Positions 15,358 to 25,884 of a stretch of 25,884 nt of DNA are shown in pieces. Positions within the stretch are counted from its first letter, which is position 1; each line of letters starts with the position of its first letter. The stretch comes from Priapulus caudatus (lineage: Eukaryota; Priapulida; Priapulimorpha; Priapulimorphida; Priapulidae), in assembly GCF_000485595.1 (NCBI RefSeq), contig NW_014578583.1, forward strand, positions 16,128 through 42,011. The letters are read 5' to 3'. The position numbers were made by a program, and so were the translations under genes. Below the pieces are notes generated by a model. It was not told the origin of the DNA and did not search any database. It was given only the letters and a program-made list of their open reading frames with translations.

Positions 15358-15490
15358 GTTAGGGTTTTTGCATCATTCCTTAATATACGGAAAGTCTGTG
15401 CATCAGTTGATGATACACAGAAAATCTGTGCATCACTTCGTGATACCTAAGCCTAAGGAGTAAGGTCAGGTGCCTAAAGTGGATTTGCAC
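15358..15490. repeat. Right arm of the fold-back element
   Basis: GTTAGGGTTTTTGCATCATT ... GTGGATTTGC is inverted relative to 14285-14400. About 20 bp (around 15451-15470) is extra in this arm. It ends just before the D1 repeat at 15497. Confidence 0.88.
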
Positions 15491-15496
15491 CCATGG

Positions 15497-17460
15497 CATA
15501 AGACTTACAGTTTCAAGTGGAACTAGCAGTACCGGTACACTACGAGCAGGCGCCAAGATCTAGTGTACATTATGTTCCGCTCATCAACATATTATCGAAG
15601 TTATTGAGCGGTCAAACGAGTAAATTGAAATAAGCGGCTTGTAAATACAACAAGCACCAGGTTTCATGTAGCGGCAAATGCAGATATAAACATAACCACA
15701 TTTGCCGCACGAAAGCACTAAAGTGTTGACGTCAGATCATCTACTGCAGCGCCATCGTTTGGGTAAATAGGTAATACATTTGTCAAAAAATTGTTTTTGA
15801 GCACCGACAAATCACCCCGGACACCTCCCACCCCATGCTATTTCCCGAACAATTAGTGTATATTTTAGTTTGATTTATTTGTGCGATTATGGTGTGGAAT
15901 TGAATTCTTTGTAAAAAGACGTTTTTAAGACACGAGGCTGCCTCGGCGCTTCGCCCCTTTGCAGCTATAGGCGGAGGCGTGCGTGCCTCGGACTACGGCT
16001 CAGAACAAATGCCCCGCGTGAGAGCCAAGACAGGGACACTTTGAAAACCAATGGAAACTGCACAACATGTGCCAATTTGGCTGTATATTGTGTACATATT
16101 GTTTTGCCTATCTTACCTCTGTATCAATAGTAAGAAAATTAGCAACTGAGCGCTTGCGGTAATGACTAATGGCGATGGAAATGCATCAAAATCAGCTTTG
16201 TTTCCATCTCTAATGACAACGACATCGATGGGACGGGGTCGATGTCTGTAAAACGACTTTCTCTTTATTCTTGCGAAACACGTCCGTCCACGTTAAACTT
16301 AACAGCTCAATCGGTGTAAAATAACAGGTGTGCGCTACCGTCCCGCGAACATCCGTTCACGGACTCACTAGCTTCGCTTGTAGCTACCGTCTACCGTCTA
16401 CCGTCTACCGTCTACAGTTGTAGTCTACCGTCGCGCTGTGCAGCACGATGCACTCAACATAACTTATTGCGAGACGCAATCCCTATCAACAATGCTAAAA
16501 AGCTAAAAAAAAACTTCCAGAAGATGGAGCACGAGTGTCGTACGAAGAGGGTCCCTATATACAGATGGGTCAGTGACAGATCAGTGACCCTATAAGTATT
16601 TGATTTTTTTTTGATTTATTTATTTCGATATTACTAAAGCATCATTACCATTAACAGCGATAAATAAACAAAAAAATGCATGCTAGAAATTATCGGAGGA
16701 TGAAACACAAAAAAGCGTGGCTAACACACTTATTTCCATTGTGGTCCAACATAACATTGTAGCATACTATACTATAAAATATAGACAAATATATACCCAC
16801 GATCCCCAAAATTTCTTAGTGATACATTGTTACAGTACAAAACATTGAAATACAGCATAAAGAAAAAATATATACAAAAAAACAAAAAAACTTCAGCATA
16901 TTATAACAAGTAAAGTGATTAAGGTAAGTGTTGAGCAGTTAAAAAGAAAAAAAGAAAAAATAGAAGCTTTCTGAGTGATACAATACAAAACAGAGACAGA
17001 TACATGAAGAAAAATATAAACGAGAAAAAAAACTTCAGCATTTCTGTACAGGTAAACTGATTACGGTAAAATGTTTAGCGCGTAGAAATGATGTTTCCTG
17101 CAGTGAATACAGTAACAAAGCATGCAGAACAACACGCAGAAAAACTAATACACAAAAAAAAACTTTCATCAAATTTGTACAGATATAGTACCCTTTTAGC
17201 ACATCATTCGACACTCGGTTCGTACACCATTATTCCACATACAAACATAACATATTTCGCACACATCACCATTTGTATAGATAAAACGTATTGAAAAGTG
17301 CAATAGTGTTGGGCAGTTAAAATGGTAATTTTGAGTGATACAGTACAAAGCAGCTGCATATACAACATGAAGAAAAATAGATACAAGAAAAAAACTTCAG
17401 TATAGGCCTGCTGCAGGCAAAGTGATTAAGGTACACTTTACCATCATTTCGACACTCATG
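15497..17460 (+). repeat. Repeat D1 (LTR-like), 5'-truncated copy
   Basis: It matches 24253-25884 from CATAAGACTTACAGTTTCAA onward over its first ~1.6 kb. Relative to the other copy it lacks the first 46 nt of the inferred LTR. Contents: a GC-rich hairpin-forming block (about 15932-16020), a (CTACCGT)n run at 16384-16415, and A-rich sequence. From 16819 there are degenerate tandem repeats with shared phrases GTGATACA..TACAAAAC, ATGAAGAAAAAT, AAAACTTCAG and AAAGTGATTA(A/C)GGTA (copies starting near 16819, 16975, 17100 and 17336). No coding region and no clear primer-binding site. Confidence 0.75.
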
Positions 17461-17540
17461 TATGTACATATCATACTAGGGTCAATATCAAGTAGGGTCA
17501 ATATATTTTATATAGCGACACCTAGTACGAAGTGGAAACA

Positions 17541-17710
17541 TGTGTGTACGCGGGCGAGCAAGCCATCGCAGCAGCAGTAGCGGGACGCGCCAATAACTAT
17601 AAAAAGATTTTTAAAAACACAAAGAGATGGAGCCACGATGTCGTACGACGTGTAAAATATGGCGTGTGACGCGGGCGAGCAAGGCCATCGCAACACCAGC
17701 AGCAGCACAG
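17541..17710. repeat. Direct repeat around CGCGGGCGAGCAAGCCATCG
   Basis: TGTACGCGGGCGAGCAAGCC at about 17546 recurs as GTGACGCGGGCGAGCAAGGC at about 17667, each followed by CATCGCA and CAG-rich sequence. Between them AGATGGAGCCACGATGTCGT (17625) repeats a motif seen at 16522 and near 25278. Confidence 0.7.
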
Positions 17711-17861
17711 GCACTTGGAAACGTCTCAATAAAAAAAAAAAGGTAAATAAACACGAATGTATTTACTACCAATTAAAGTCTTAATGTTTCTCTACTCTAT
17801 TTCGCCTATATTGCCGCTAATTACCCGTAAATGCCGTTCAATGCCTCATCTGCAAACACAA

Positions 17862-18000
17862 GTACACCGCACGCCTGCTCTGTGCACAAACAACATGAAT
17901 AAGAGAGAATATGAACATGAATAAGAGAGAACATGAATAACATGAATATGAGGACTCTCTTATTCATGTTGTTTGTGCACAGGGCAGGCGTGCGGTGTAC
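17862..18000. repeat. Inverted repeat with 46-bp arms
   Basis: GTACACCGCACGCCTGCTCT...ATGAATAAGAGAG (17862-17907) pairs with CTCTCTTATTCATG...GGCGTGCGGTGTAC (17955-18000), with one mismatch seen. The 47-nt spacer holds direct copies of AACATGAATAA. No TA or 8-bp duplication is evident. Confidence 0.88.
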
Positions 18001-18107
18001 TTTGCTTTCTTACTAATCTTAGGGAATTTGACAAATTCAGTTATGTGCATATCTGAATAGATCATTTCATTACCTTGACAATTATATATAAGATTTATAT
18101 ACATATA

Positions 18108-21100
18108 TATGATATATATATATAAATGTCATATATATTCACTGCTAAAATTAGCACGAGGACAGATTTTTTTTTCTGGGAAACGTTAAATAATACAAGT
18201 CGCATTCTATTTGGCAGGAACCTTAATATTTAAACAAATCATGCTAAAAAATTCGGTAGCTTTACTGCGCTTACATGAATTGTGATTATTTGCGCTGAGG
18301 AGAATTGTTGTGCTTGATGGCGGTTAATTGGGGTTAATTCGCAGAACATGGTACGCGTTTCCCGCTGATTGCATAGAAACCTACGAATTGGGAAATTATG
18401 TTTTAAATATGGAAAAGCCCTAGCCTTTATTCATGCACGTACGAGAATCAAACGAATGCTTTCAACCTCAACCTGACTATGCCAATTTGGATTTGCTCGC
18501 CGCCAGAACTTTAGATGTTCGCTGACATATGAAATTCCTATAATTGAAATTGCTTGCGATGTTACTATCGAAAGCTCAACGCAATGTCGAGACTATAACG
18601 TAAAGCATATTGCAGCCACGTAAAAGCGAACGCTTTTAGCACATAGCGGCACTATACTAATTACAATTTTGCTCTAACACACAACTACAAGGCTTACACA
18701 TGTGCTTGCCGTATGGAATGTTGTTTCTTGTCAACATGTGCTAGAAAAATACCTCAAGAAATTTTATGTAGTACCACAGTTACGTGAAACGACAACAAAT
18801 GATATGGCAGGCTACGAACAAGATCAGTATAATGCAAAGCCATGTTATGCCTATCAACCTGTCTGTGCCATCAACGTCTTATCGTTCAACGGCAATGCGG
18901 CAACTGTCAACAACAACATTTATGTAACAACAAGGTTGTCTCAACGATGGAAAGAATTAAATGTTCTAGTCTAATTGGGACTCGCTCACAGAGACCTATA
19001 CATCTGCCATGCACTACAACGTGTTGGCATGAGCTATAATCGATGGCGATGCAGCATCGATGGCTATGTATAATATACGAAACAAAGATATGCTCATATG
19101 CTATATGACTCTATGCAGAGGCCTATGCTATTATCGCACTCTGCTCTGCTATATATTACATGCCTCGAAATATTTACGTCCAATCATCGGAAACAATCAG
19201 ACCATCGGGGCGTACTAAGATGCATACGGCTAAGTTGAAGCGCACGTCAAAACGATTGCAAGTAGACTGGGTTCGGACCTTAACTCGGCCAAGCTATCTT
19301 TCGCTACACTAACACATTATAGTCTAGTGCAGACGTGTGCGAATCTCCACTGCGTACGCAGTCTAAGCCTCAATCGGCCGATCCTTGTGTGAAAAAAATA
19401 CCTTGAAAATGCGCGTACAGCGGCCTCGGTCGCGCCATCTATGGGACGCGCTATGTACGAGGATGTCAATTTCACGAGCCGATGAAACGGAAGAAAATGC
19501 AAACTCGCTTTTCTAGAGGAAAAGAAATGCGCCGACCAGCCAAGAACGAGCAATTAACGAGCATTCTGTATTTCATTCTCGACCCTACGTGCATAGATCG
19601 AAAGGTTAGTGGAAAAATCGCTACAACTCCTCAATTGACCGAATTATTAGTGCTTTATCCCTTCCAAAGCGGCACTGTCGAACAGTGTTCTAAAACAGCT
19701 GCAGGCGATTCCAGATAAAAGTGCGCTGCTCCGCCAGCGCAGTTTGCGCTTCGCGGGAATATCGGCCTGCAGATCGTCTAGAAGTAGTAGCTGCCTGTGA
19801 ACCATGTTTATGTATGAGAGAGACAGTGCAGAACTGCAGGAGGTCAGTGCGTGGACAGAATGTGCCCCCTATCAGTAGCATTGTAACTCTCTCTCTCTCG
19901 TTGATATTAAGATTCTAATCGTTTTTATTCAGCCTAATTGGAGCATCACACTCCGCGCGATTTTACGTTACTGTTTTATAATACTCCAAAATTACCGACA
20001 ATATCGAGTCCACTATTATAATCCATTGTATCTTCGGAAAGTACAGCACCAGCGCTGACCGCTGCTTGAGACGTGCACCATGGCCTCCAATTTGACGCGC
20101 CACGGTCTCCCTGCAGACACGCGCTTCAATACTTCTACTCCCGCTCGCTGCCGCGTTGCCGATTCCCGCGAACCATGCGCGTTCATCGCCGCCTCTCGAT
20201 CAAACAGCAACGCATGTGCTACGCAATTCGCTTGTCTTTTATCTTGGCATACAATATGTGAGTTTGAGCTACGACAAAACACCCTGCGTCGTGGAGATTC
20301 GTTGCGCCCGCACAACGATTTTGTTAAGACCGCCTCCCACCCCCTCACAAGGGCCCAAAATTTCCCAATGACTGCGTGCATGTTGTTGGAACTTAAAATC
20401 GACAAGTCACGCTACTATACCTCGGCACGCGAACGCAGGAGGAAACACACGAGACACAAAGAGTAACATAAATCGGGCAAGCATAGATGTCCTGTATTTG
20501 TATTTGGAAGTATTCGGCAACTCGGTAAATCTAGATAAATTGCTCCAAGCTGCTCACTAGACAACGTTCCTTTAGCACAAGCTCTTCAGGAAGGTATGGA
20601 ATTCTGTTCTAACCCTAGAACAATATCAATCCGGATTGTTCAGATATAGTTACGCCTCACGCAATTCCTCCTAAGAACGCCGCCCCCGCCCGACCCAACC
20701 CCGCCGGGCGGTGCATCTTTCCGCATGTCTGCATGCGTTCGCTGTCCACGAATACATGCTACTAACACAAGGAACGGGGTTAAGGTATAATCCGAAAACA
20801 TTCACACGCTGCTTGGCTTTGCACAGGGAGCTGAAAAGTGCAGATGCACCTTACCAGCTGCATTTGCCCCACTCCTGACCAACATCGAGCCGATATGGTG
20901 ATCAATGGCCACCTTACTGTCTCAGTCGGCGGTTCCTGAGTCCCTGGCGGTGCGCAGCATAGAAACGACGCAATAACTAAATGTAGCAGTCATGCTCTAC
21001 ATGTTCTGCGTTTACACATTAGAAGGCGCAGCTACTTATACACAAGGCCTCCATGTAGTGCTGCCAGCGGCCGCCTCATGCGATGCAGAACTACGCCTTC

Positions 21101-21325
21101 ATTTAGCTAACCATCAGCGCAGTCATCATACCCAACGTCATTTGCTTATCTGCAACAAGATGCCACTATGGAAGCTTTCTCCTGGCAATGCGGAGATGCT
21201 GATTAAAACTCGGTGCAGACTAATAGCGTAATGTAGCCCAGCATCTCCGTGATCGGCATCAAAAACCATCAGAACAAGCTGTGACGTTACAAACAAATCA
21301 AAACACACGCCCGGGCCTCACTCTA
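18108..21325. repeat. Segmental repeat B (noisy copy of 10230-13114)
   Basis: Collinear with A throughout, for example TGTCATATATATTCACTGCT, TTCGCAGAACATG and CAAGGTTGTCTCAAC. It differs by very frequent one-base insertions and a few GC-rich bursts (about 20682-20713, 20320-20340, 21310). No ORF is conserved between the two copies. Confidence 0.88.
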
Positions 21326-23140
21326 TTTATGGGGAATTATTAGAAAATCGACTGGAAAAAAATGTTCAGAAAAACTCAGTATTTTGGCGAGAGATTACCA
21401 GAATGGTGTTTAAGGACGCGATCGCTGCGCACGGGGCGAAATAATATTGGTATAATAACCCAATGCATTCAGCAGGGCGAAAAATGTAAGAAAACCATTA
21501 TACCTTGCATTCCTTTGGACTTCAAAAAAGTTATGACCTGGCGCTGGATAGCAATAAATTAATACCAGGCGAACTACAGCAAAGAAGAATAAGCGTGTGC
21601 GGTCAATTGGCTTCGTTAAAGCATAGTGAGTATATGTACATAAAGAACAACTAAATCAAAGATAAGTTCTAGGACTAGTATTGAAAATCGGATTTGCTCA
21701 AACAAATAGCATCTAAAGGTAGGTCTGAAGCAGGTTGCCTTTCTGCATACAACATCCTGTTCGGCCATTGTTTATCAATGAATAGCTACTAGCGCTCGTA
21801 CAAATGCAAAGTATATGCCATTGGCAGGAAACATAGGCTTTCCGGGATGTTATAACGGGATATGTGGTTTTGGGCTAGCAGAAAATAGAGAGTCAAAGTG
21901 TCACAAGTATTGTTCCGACGATGATGCCGCAGACTTTGCATGAAAATTTTGACATGCCGTTTTTGGAGAAAAGAGAAAATCCCAAATCATGATTCTCAAT
22001 TATAGTATTCATAGCTTATTGCGGTGGGTAGGGAGCTTTGGAAGCACCTTGCAGTCTGCACCTGACGTATAAAATGTAAGCCCTAGTATTTAAAGTTAAA
22101 AAAGGAACGTCCCACGCCTACAGCACTTAGACAGGACTCCAAAACCAAGCTGGGAAAGGGAGTTAAAAGCGGGCCCTTATGTGGGACTGGAGAGTATAAG
22201 AGGGAGATTGGGAATGGCCACAAACCTTTTTGAACGATCCGAGAAGAACGCAAAAAAAAAGGTTAACCTTATTTAACAATCTGTATGGGATACAACGCTA
22301 CCTGAGCCAGCATTTGATTTAACCACGCTCTGGACGCTGAAGTGTGTAACACATCAATGAGCCTTAATGACATTATCGTCTATATGCCTCCTAGCATTAC
22401 AGTCCTCCCGGATAAGCCCCATAATGGACACTATTCCATGTAGGGCGGCTCGGAATTTGATATGAATGTAGAACCCATACGCACAGAAAAGAATGGATTT
22501 GGCATACGATCATAAGTCCGTACGGATTCCCATCCATCACTAAGACACTAAGCTGAAGTGCCTGTATGCACAGTAGACCGCTACTATACGGGGACGAGCA
22601 CTCTGAGAGCGTTGCTCTGCATATTTTATAAGAAGTGGATGTACAAGACTGGAAGCAGCAATTAAACAGAGTGGTACTACCAGTCTTGTGGAAAAAAGGG
22701 ATAGAAAACAAGAGTTCGCTAAGATTGTATAAAGAAAAAAAGACGCCTGCTAAAGTAAAAGTCCTTTTATGATAATAGTCTTGGGAGTAGCCTGCTATTT
22801 AAATGCAGAACGGAGTGCTTGCCATTGAATAAACGAACTAGACACTGGGGAGGCGAAGATAAATGTTTAATTTGAGGAGAGAAGAGTTGGAGGCCCTGGA
22901 GCACTTTTTACTAAAATGCATGTCCTGGATATAAAAACCATAGAAAAAGTTTTAATATGATTAAACGTAGAACAGGTTTGGAGCCAACAGAAACCTCACA
23001 TGACATGCAGGAGGAGCTTTTGAAAACTCTCCTGGGGTTTAGGGTTGGCAGCAGCCGTATTGGTAATATTACTATAGTTCAGCTACTAAACAGTACCTGG
23101 AGATACTTTGGGGAGCTAGATCAGCTGCACTCACAAATCT
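21326..23140 (+). pseudogene. Non-LTR retrotransposon fragment, copy B, extending to LINE 3' end
   Basis: The first ~930 bp repeats copy A with many frameshifts. RT motif remnants (CIQQGEK..., GLKQ, FINE) are recognisable only in pieces, and the YADD region is broken by indels. Unlike copy A, it continues. Frames around 22720-23110 read SLRLYKEKK, VLFYDNSLGSSLLFKCRTEC, WGGEDKC and a C-x2-C...H...C block followed by KRRTGLEPTE...ITIVQLLNSTWRYFGE. This is the usual C-terminal zinc-knuckle-like end of a LINE ORF2. The segment 22250-22600 does not read as LINE protein in any frame. The LINE ends near the T-rich/A-rich stretch at 23165-23185. Confidence 0.8.
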
Positions 23141-23184
23141 ATAAGGGGACACGAAATGAATTTTCCCTTTTTTTTTTTTAAATA

Positions 23185-23600
23185 TTCTTTGCAGGGAAAT
23201 GCCGATCTAAAGGTTCCCAGTCATACATACATACATAGGACTACTAGACTGCGTAGACTCCGTAGACTGCTAGTATTGCTAATGGTAGTACTCCAATCAC
23301 TAGACTTAGTCACTACGACAGTGACTATATATAGTCACTAGATAATGTAGCTCTAGTTACTATAGAGCTATAGATAATGGGGGTTTACTCATCATTGTGT
23401 GAAAAGTCTAGACACAGATTAGCGAGTAGAACTTATTTATTCTACTCGCTATAATCTGTGGTCGGTGGTAGAAGTAGAACGGGGTGCTTGGCAACACCAT
23501 GGAGCTATATTATTATAACACATGTATAATATTAATAATATAGCTCCTTGGGCAACACTGTCACTACACTGTAGTCTACAGTTGTAAACAAACACATCTT
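23185..23600. repeat. Cluster of short palindromes
   Basis: AGTGACTATATATAGTCACT at 23320-23339 is a perfect 20-bp palindrome. CACAGATT-AGCGAGTAGAA (23413-23431) pairs with 23440-23460. GGAGCTATATTATTA (23501-23515) pairs with 23533-23547 and is bracketed by near-identical direct repeats CTTGGCAACAC / CTTGGGCAACAC. Three hairpins in 250 bp, function unknown. Confidence 0.8.
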
Positions 23601-23851
23601 TCCCGCAGGGTGCAAAGCATCCGGGCACTTTTAGAATGAATTGATTTGAAGTTTGGTTTGTAGTTGGCTGGTTCGGAAAGTGTAGTGAATAGATTGCAAG
23701 TCCTCGAAGTTTTCTGAATAGTTTTGCACACGGACCGGAAACAACAGAGTGGGCGGCAAATTGTAAACGTTAGTAAGTGATTTCAGAGGTCTTGAATAGA
23801 TTGGAAGTTGCATAAATTGATTGTAAATAAAAAATAAAATATTCTACACCA

Positions 23852-24013
23852 ATGTTAGAGACAGTGCCATCTTCTGGTGAACGAACTGAGACTCCAGAAG
23901 ATAACGCACACGAAATGGGTGTGGAATCACATAAACATTCACCCGGTCCACGGAGAAGCGGTCAGGTAGTGCGCAAGCCGTTGCGTTTTCGGGATAATGA
24001 TATTGATAAATGA
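23852..24013 (+). pseudogene. Truncated LTR-retrotransposon polyprotein C-terminal tail
   Basis: A 53-codon open stretch ends SPGPRRSGQVVRKPLRFRD followed by a short tail and TGA. The RRSxRxxKPPxRF-like basic ending is typical of the C-terminus of Ty3/gypsy-type Pol polyproteins. About 180 nt of non-coding sequence and a polypurine tract follow. No protease, RT, RNase H or integrase sequence is visible upstream, so the body of the element is deleted or lies elsewhere. The identification rests on this short tail plus the neighbouring PPT and LTR start. Confidence 0.5.
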
Positions 24014-24193
24014 TTATTGGTAGGAAGTAGTGTGGTTAAAGTAACCAGTGCTTTGTGAAAATTTTAATGTGCTAATGCATAGTGAAGTATTGCGTGACCA
24101 GGAAAAAAGAAACGGTTGTATAAGATTATATATTATTAGATTTTTAGATGTTTTTAAAAATGTTCTACATTTAGTTGAGTAACAGACAATCTC

Positions 24194-24206
24194 AAAAAGA
24201 GGGAGA
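24194..24206 (+). promoter_or_regulatory. Polypurine tract before inferred 3' LTR
   Basis: AAAAAGAGGGAGA lies immediately upstream of TGTCACGATAC. This is the standard plus-strand primer arrangement of LTR retrotransposons. Confidence 0.6.
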
Positions 24207-25884
24207 TGTCACGATACAATCAACACTGAAAACGACTTGTTATTCCTGATCACATAAGACTTACAGTTTCAAGTGGAACTAGCAGTACCGGTACACTACG
24301 AGCAGGCGCCAAGATCTAGTGTACATTATGTTCCGCTCATCAACATATTATCGAAGTTATTGAGCGGTCAAACGAGTAAATTGAAATAAGGTTGTAAATA
24401 CAACAAGCACAGGTTTATGTAGCGGCAAATGCAGATATAAACATAACCACATTTGCCGCACGAAAGCACTAAAGTGTGACGTCAGATCATCTACTGCAGC
24501 GCCATCGTGTGGGTAAAATAGGTAGATACATTTGTCAAAAAATTGTTTTTGAGCACCGGACAATCACCCACGGACACCTCCCACCCCATGCTATTTCCCC
24601 GAACAATTAGTGTATATTTTAGTTTGATTTATTTGTGCGATTATGGTGTGGAATTGAATTCTTTGTAAAAAGACGTTTTTAAGACACGAGCTGCCTCGGC
24701 GCTTCGCCCCTTTGCAGCTATAGGCGAGGCGCTGCGTGCCTCGGCTACGGCTCAGAACAATGCCCCGCGTGAGAGCCAAGACAGGGACACTTTGAAACCA
24801 TGGAAACTGCACAACATGTGCCAATTTGGCTGTATTTGTGTACATATTGTTTTGCCTATCTTACCTCTGTATCAATAGTAAGAAAATTAGAACTGAGCGC
24901 TTTGCGGTAATGACTAATGGTCGATGGAAATGCATCAAAATTCAGCTTTGTTTCCATCTCTAATGACAACGACATCGATGGGACGGGGTCGATGTCTGTA
25001 AAACGACTTTCTCTTTATTCTTGCGAAACACGTCCGTCAACGTTAAACTTAACAGCTCAATCGGTGTAAAATAACAGGTGTGCGCTACCGTCCCGCGAAC
25101 ATCCGTTCACGTGACTCACTAGCTTCGCTTGTAGCTATACCGTCTACCGTCTACCGTCTACCGTTCTACGTGTAGTCTACCGTCGCGCTGTGCGCCACGA
25201 TGCAACTCAACATAATTCATGGCGAGTACGCAATCCCTATCAACAATGCTAAAAGCGTAAAAAAAAATTCCAGAAGATGGAGCCACGATGTCGTACAAGT
25301 AGGGTCACCATACTATACAGATGGGTCAGTGACAGATGCATTACCCTCTCAGTATTTGATTTTTTTTTGATTTAGTTTATTTCGATAATTACCTTAAAGC
25401 ATACCATTACGATTGATAACAGCATAAAATAAACAAAAAAATTGCAGCTAGAAATTATCGAGAATGAAAACACAAAAAAGCGGTGCTAACACAACTTAGT
25501 TCCATTTGTGGTCCCCAACATAACATTGTACATACTATACTATACAACTATAGCAAATATATACGCACGAATCCGCAAAATTTCTTAGTGATTACATTGT
25601 TTACGTACAAAACATTGAAATACATCCATAAAGAAAAAATATATACAAAAAAAACAAAAAAACTTCAGGCATATTATATACAATAGTAAAGTGATTTAAG
25701 TAAGTGTTGAGCAGTTAAAAGAAAAAAAGAAAAAGATTAGAAGCTTGCTCTTGAGTGATACCATACAAGAACACGAGACAGCTACATGAAGAAGAAAAAT
25801 AATATATACGAGTAAAAGAAAACTTCAGCATATTGGCTGTACGGTAAATGCTGATTACGGTAATATGTTTAGCCGGTAAGAGGG
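24207..25884 (+). mobile_element. Inferred 3' LTR (repeat D2), runs off the window
   Basis: It starts TGTCACGATACAATC after the polypurine tract. From 24253 it matches D1 (15497 onward) to the window edge, including the (CTACCGT)n run near 25140 and the A-rich tandem block. The CA end is not reached, so the LTR length is at least 1.68 kb if it is a single LTR. That is long, so part of it may be other sequence. It carries many one-base indels relative to D1. Confidence 0.55.

Noticed and set aside
14876-15362. Overlapping ORFs of 104 and 156 codons
   Set aside because: They lie entirely inside non-autonomous hAT copy 2, have no transposase features, and the frames are not kept in copy 1.

Overview
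This is metazoan nuclear DNA, most likely from a marine invertebrate. It has GC-rich exons with GT-AG introns, AT-rich flanks, many hAT-type miniature elements, a GACGGAC-rich dispersed repeat of a kind I associate with mollusc and other invertebrate genomes, vertebrate-type TTAGGG telomere motifs, and non-LTR and LTR retroelement debris. The species cannot be fixed from the sequence. There are three runs of N (958, 1921, 10220-10229). Large parts look like unpolished long-read sequence.

Left third (1-9000): one real gene, the 5' half of SHPRH (SNF2-family helicase / E3 ubiquitin ligase), on the minus strand. I could chain six phase-compatible exons from the ATG at 8534 to 2124. A seventh coding piece (2018-1967) sits inside a palindrome that splits the PHD finger. 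The joined model is 698 codons. It holds the acidic N-terminus, the conserved N-terminal region, the Q-motif-like block, Walker A (K435) and all eight PHD zinc ligands. The DEAH box, helicase C-lobe and RING finger are not in the window. Introns and exons carry several minisatellites (24, 12, 30 and 36 bp units), a 344-bp-arm inverted repeat, and three hAT-like MITEs.

Middle (9000-15500): a palindromic repeat family (here X) occurs twice. Each copy is interrupted by a member of the same non-autonomous hAT family in opposite orientation, with perfect 8-bp target duplications (CAATGTAT; GTTAGGGT). The second insertion lies in an internal TTAGGG tract that is itself inside a fold-back element. 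Between them lies a 2.9-kb repeated segment ending in a 5'-truncated, frame-broken non-LTR reverse transcriptase.

Right part (15500-25884): a second, indel-riddled copy of the LINE-bearing segment (18108-22250, continuing to the LINE 3' end near 23140). It is flanked by two copies of a long AT-rich sequence (15497-17400 and 24253-25884). The second of these is preceded by a retrovirus-like pol C-terminal tail, a polypurine tract and a TGT terminus, so I read it as the 3' LTR of a largely deleted LTR retrotransposon. The order A-D1-B-D2 suggests a roughly 8-9 kb tandem segmental duplication.

No complete new defence, CRISPR or gene-cluster system is visible. The points most worth a second look are the palindrome in the SHPRH PHD exon, the E-box/forkhead minisatellite, and the hAT insertion into telomere-like DNA within a fold-back element.
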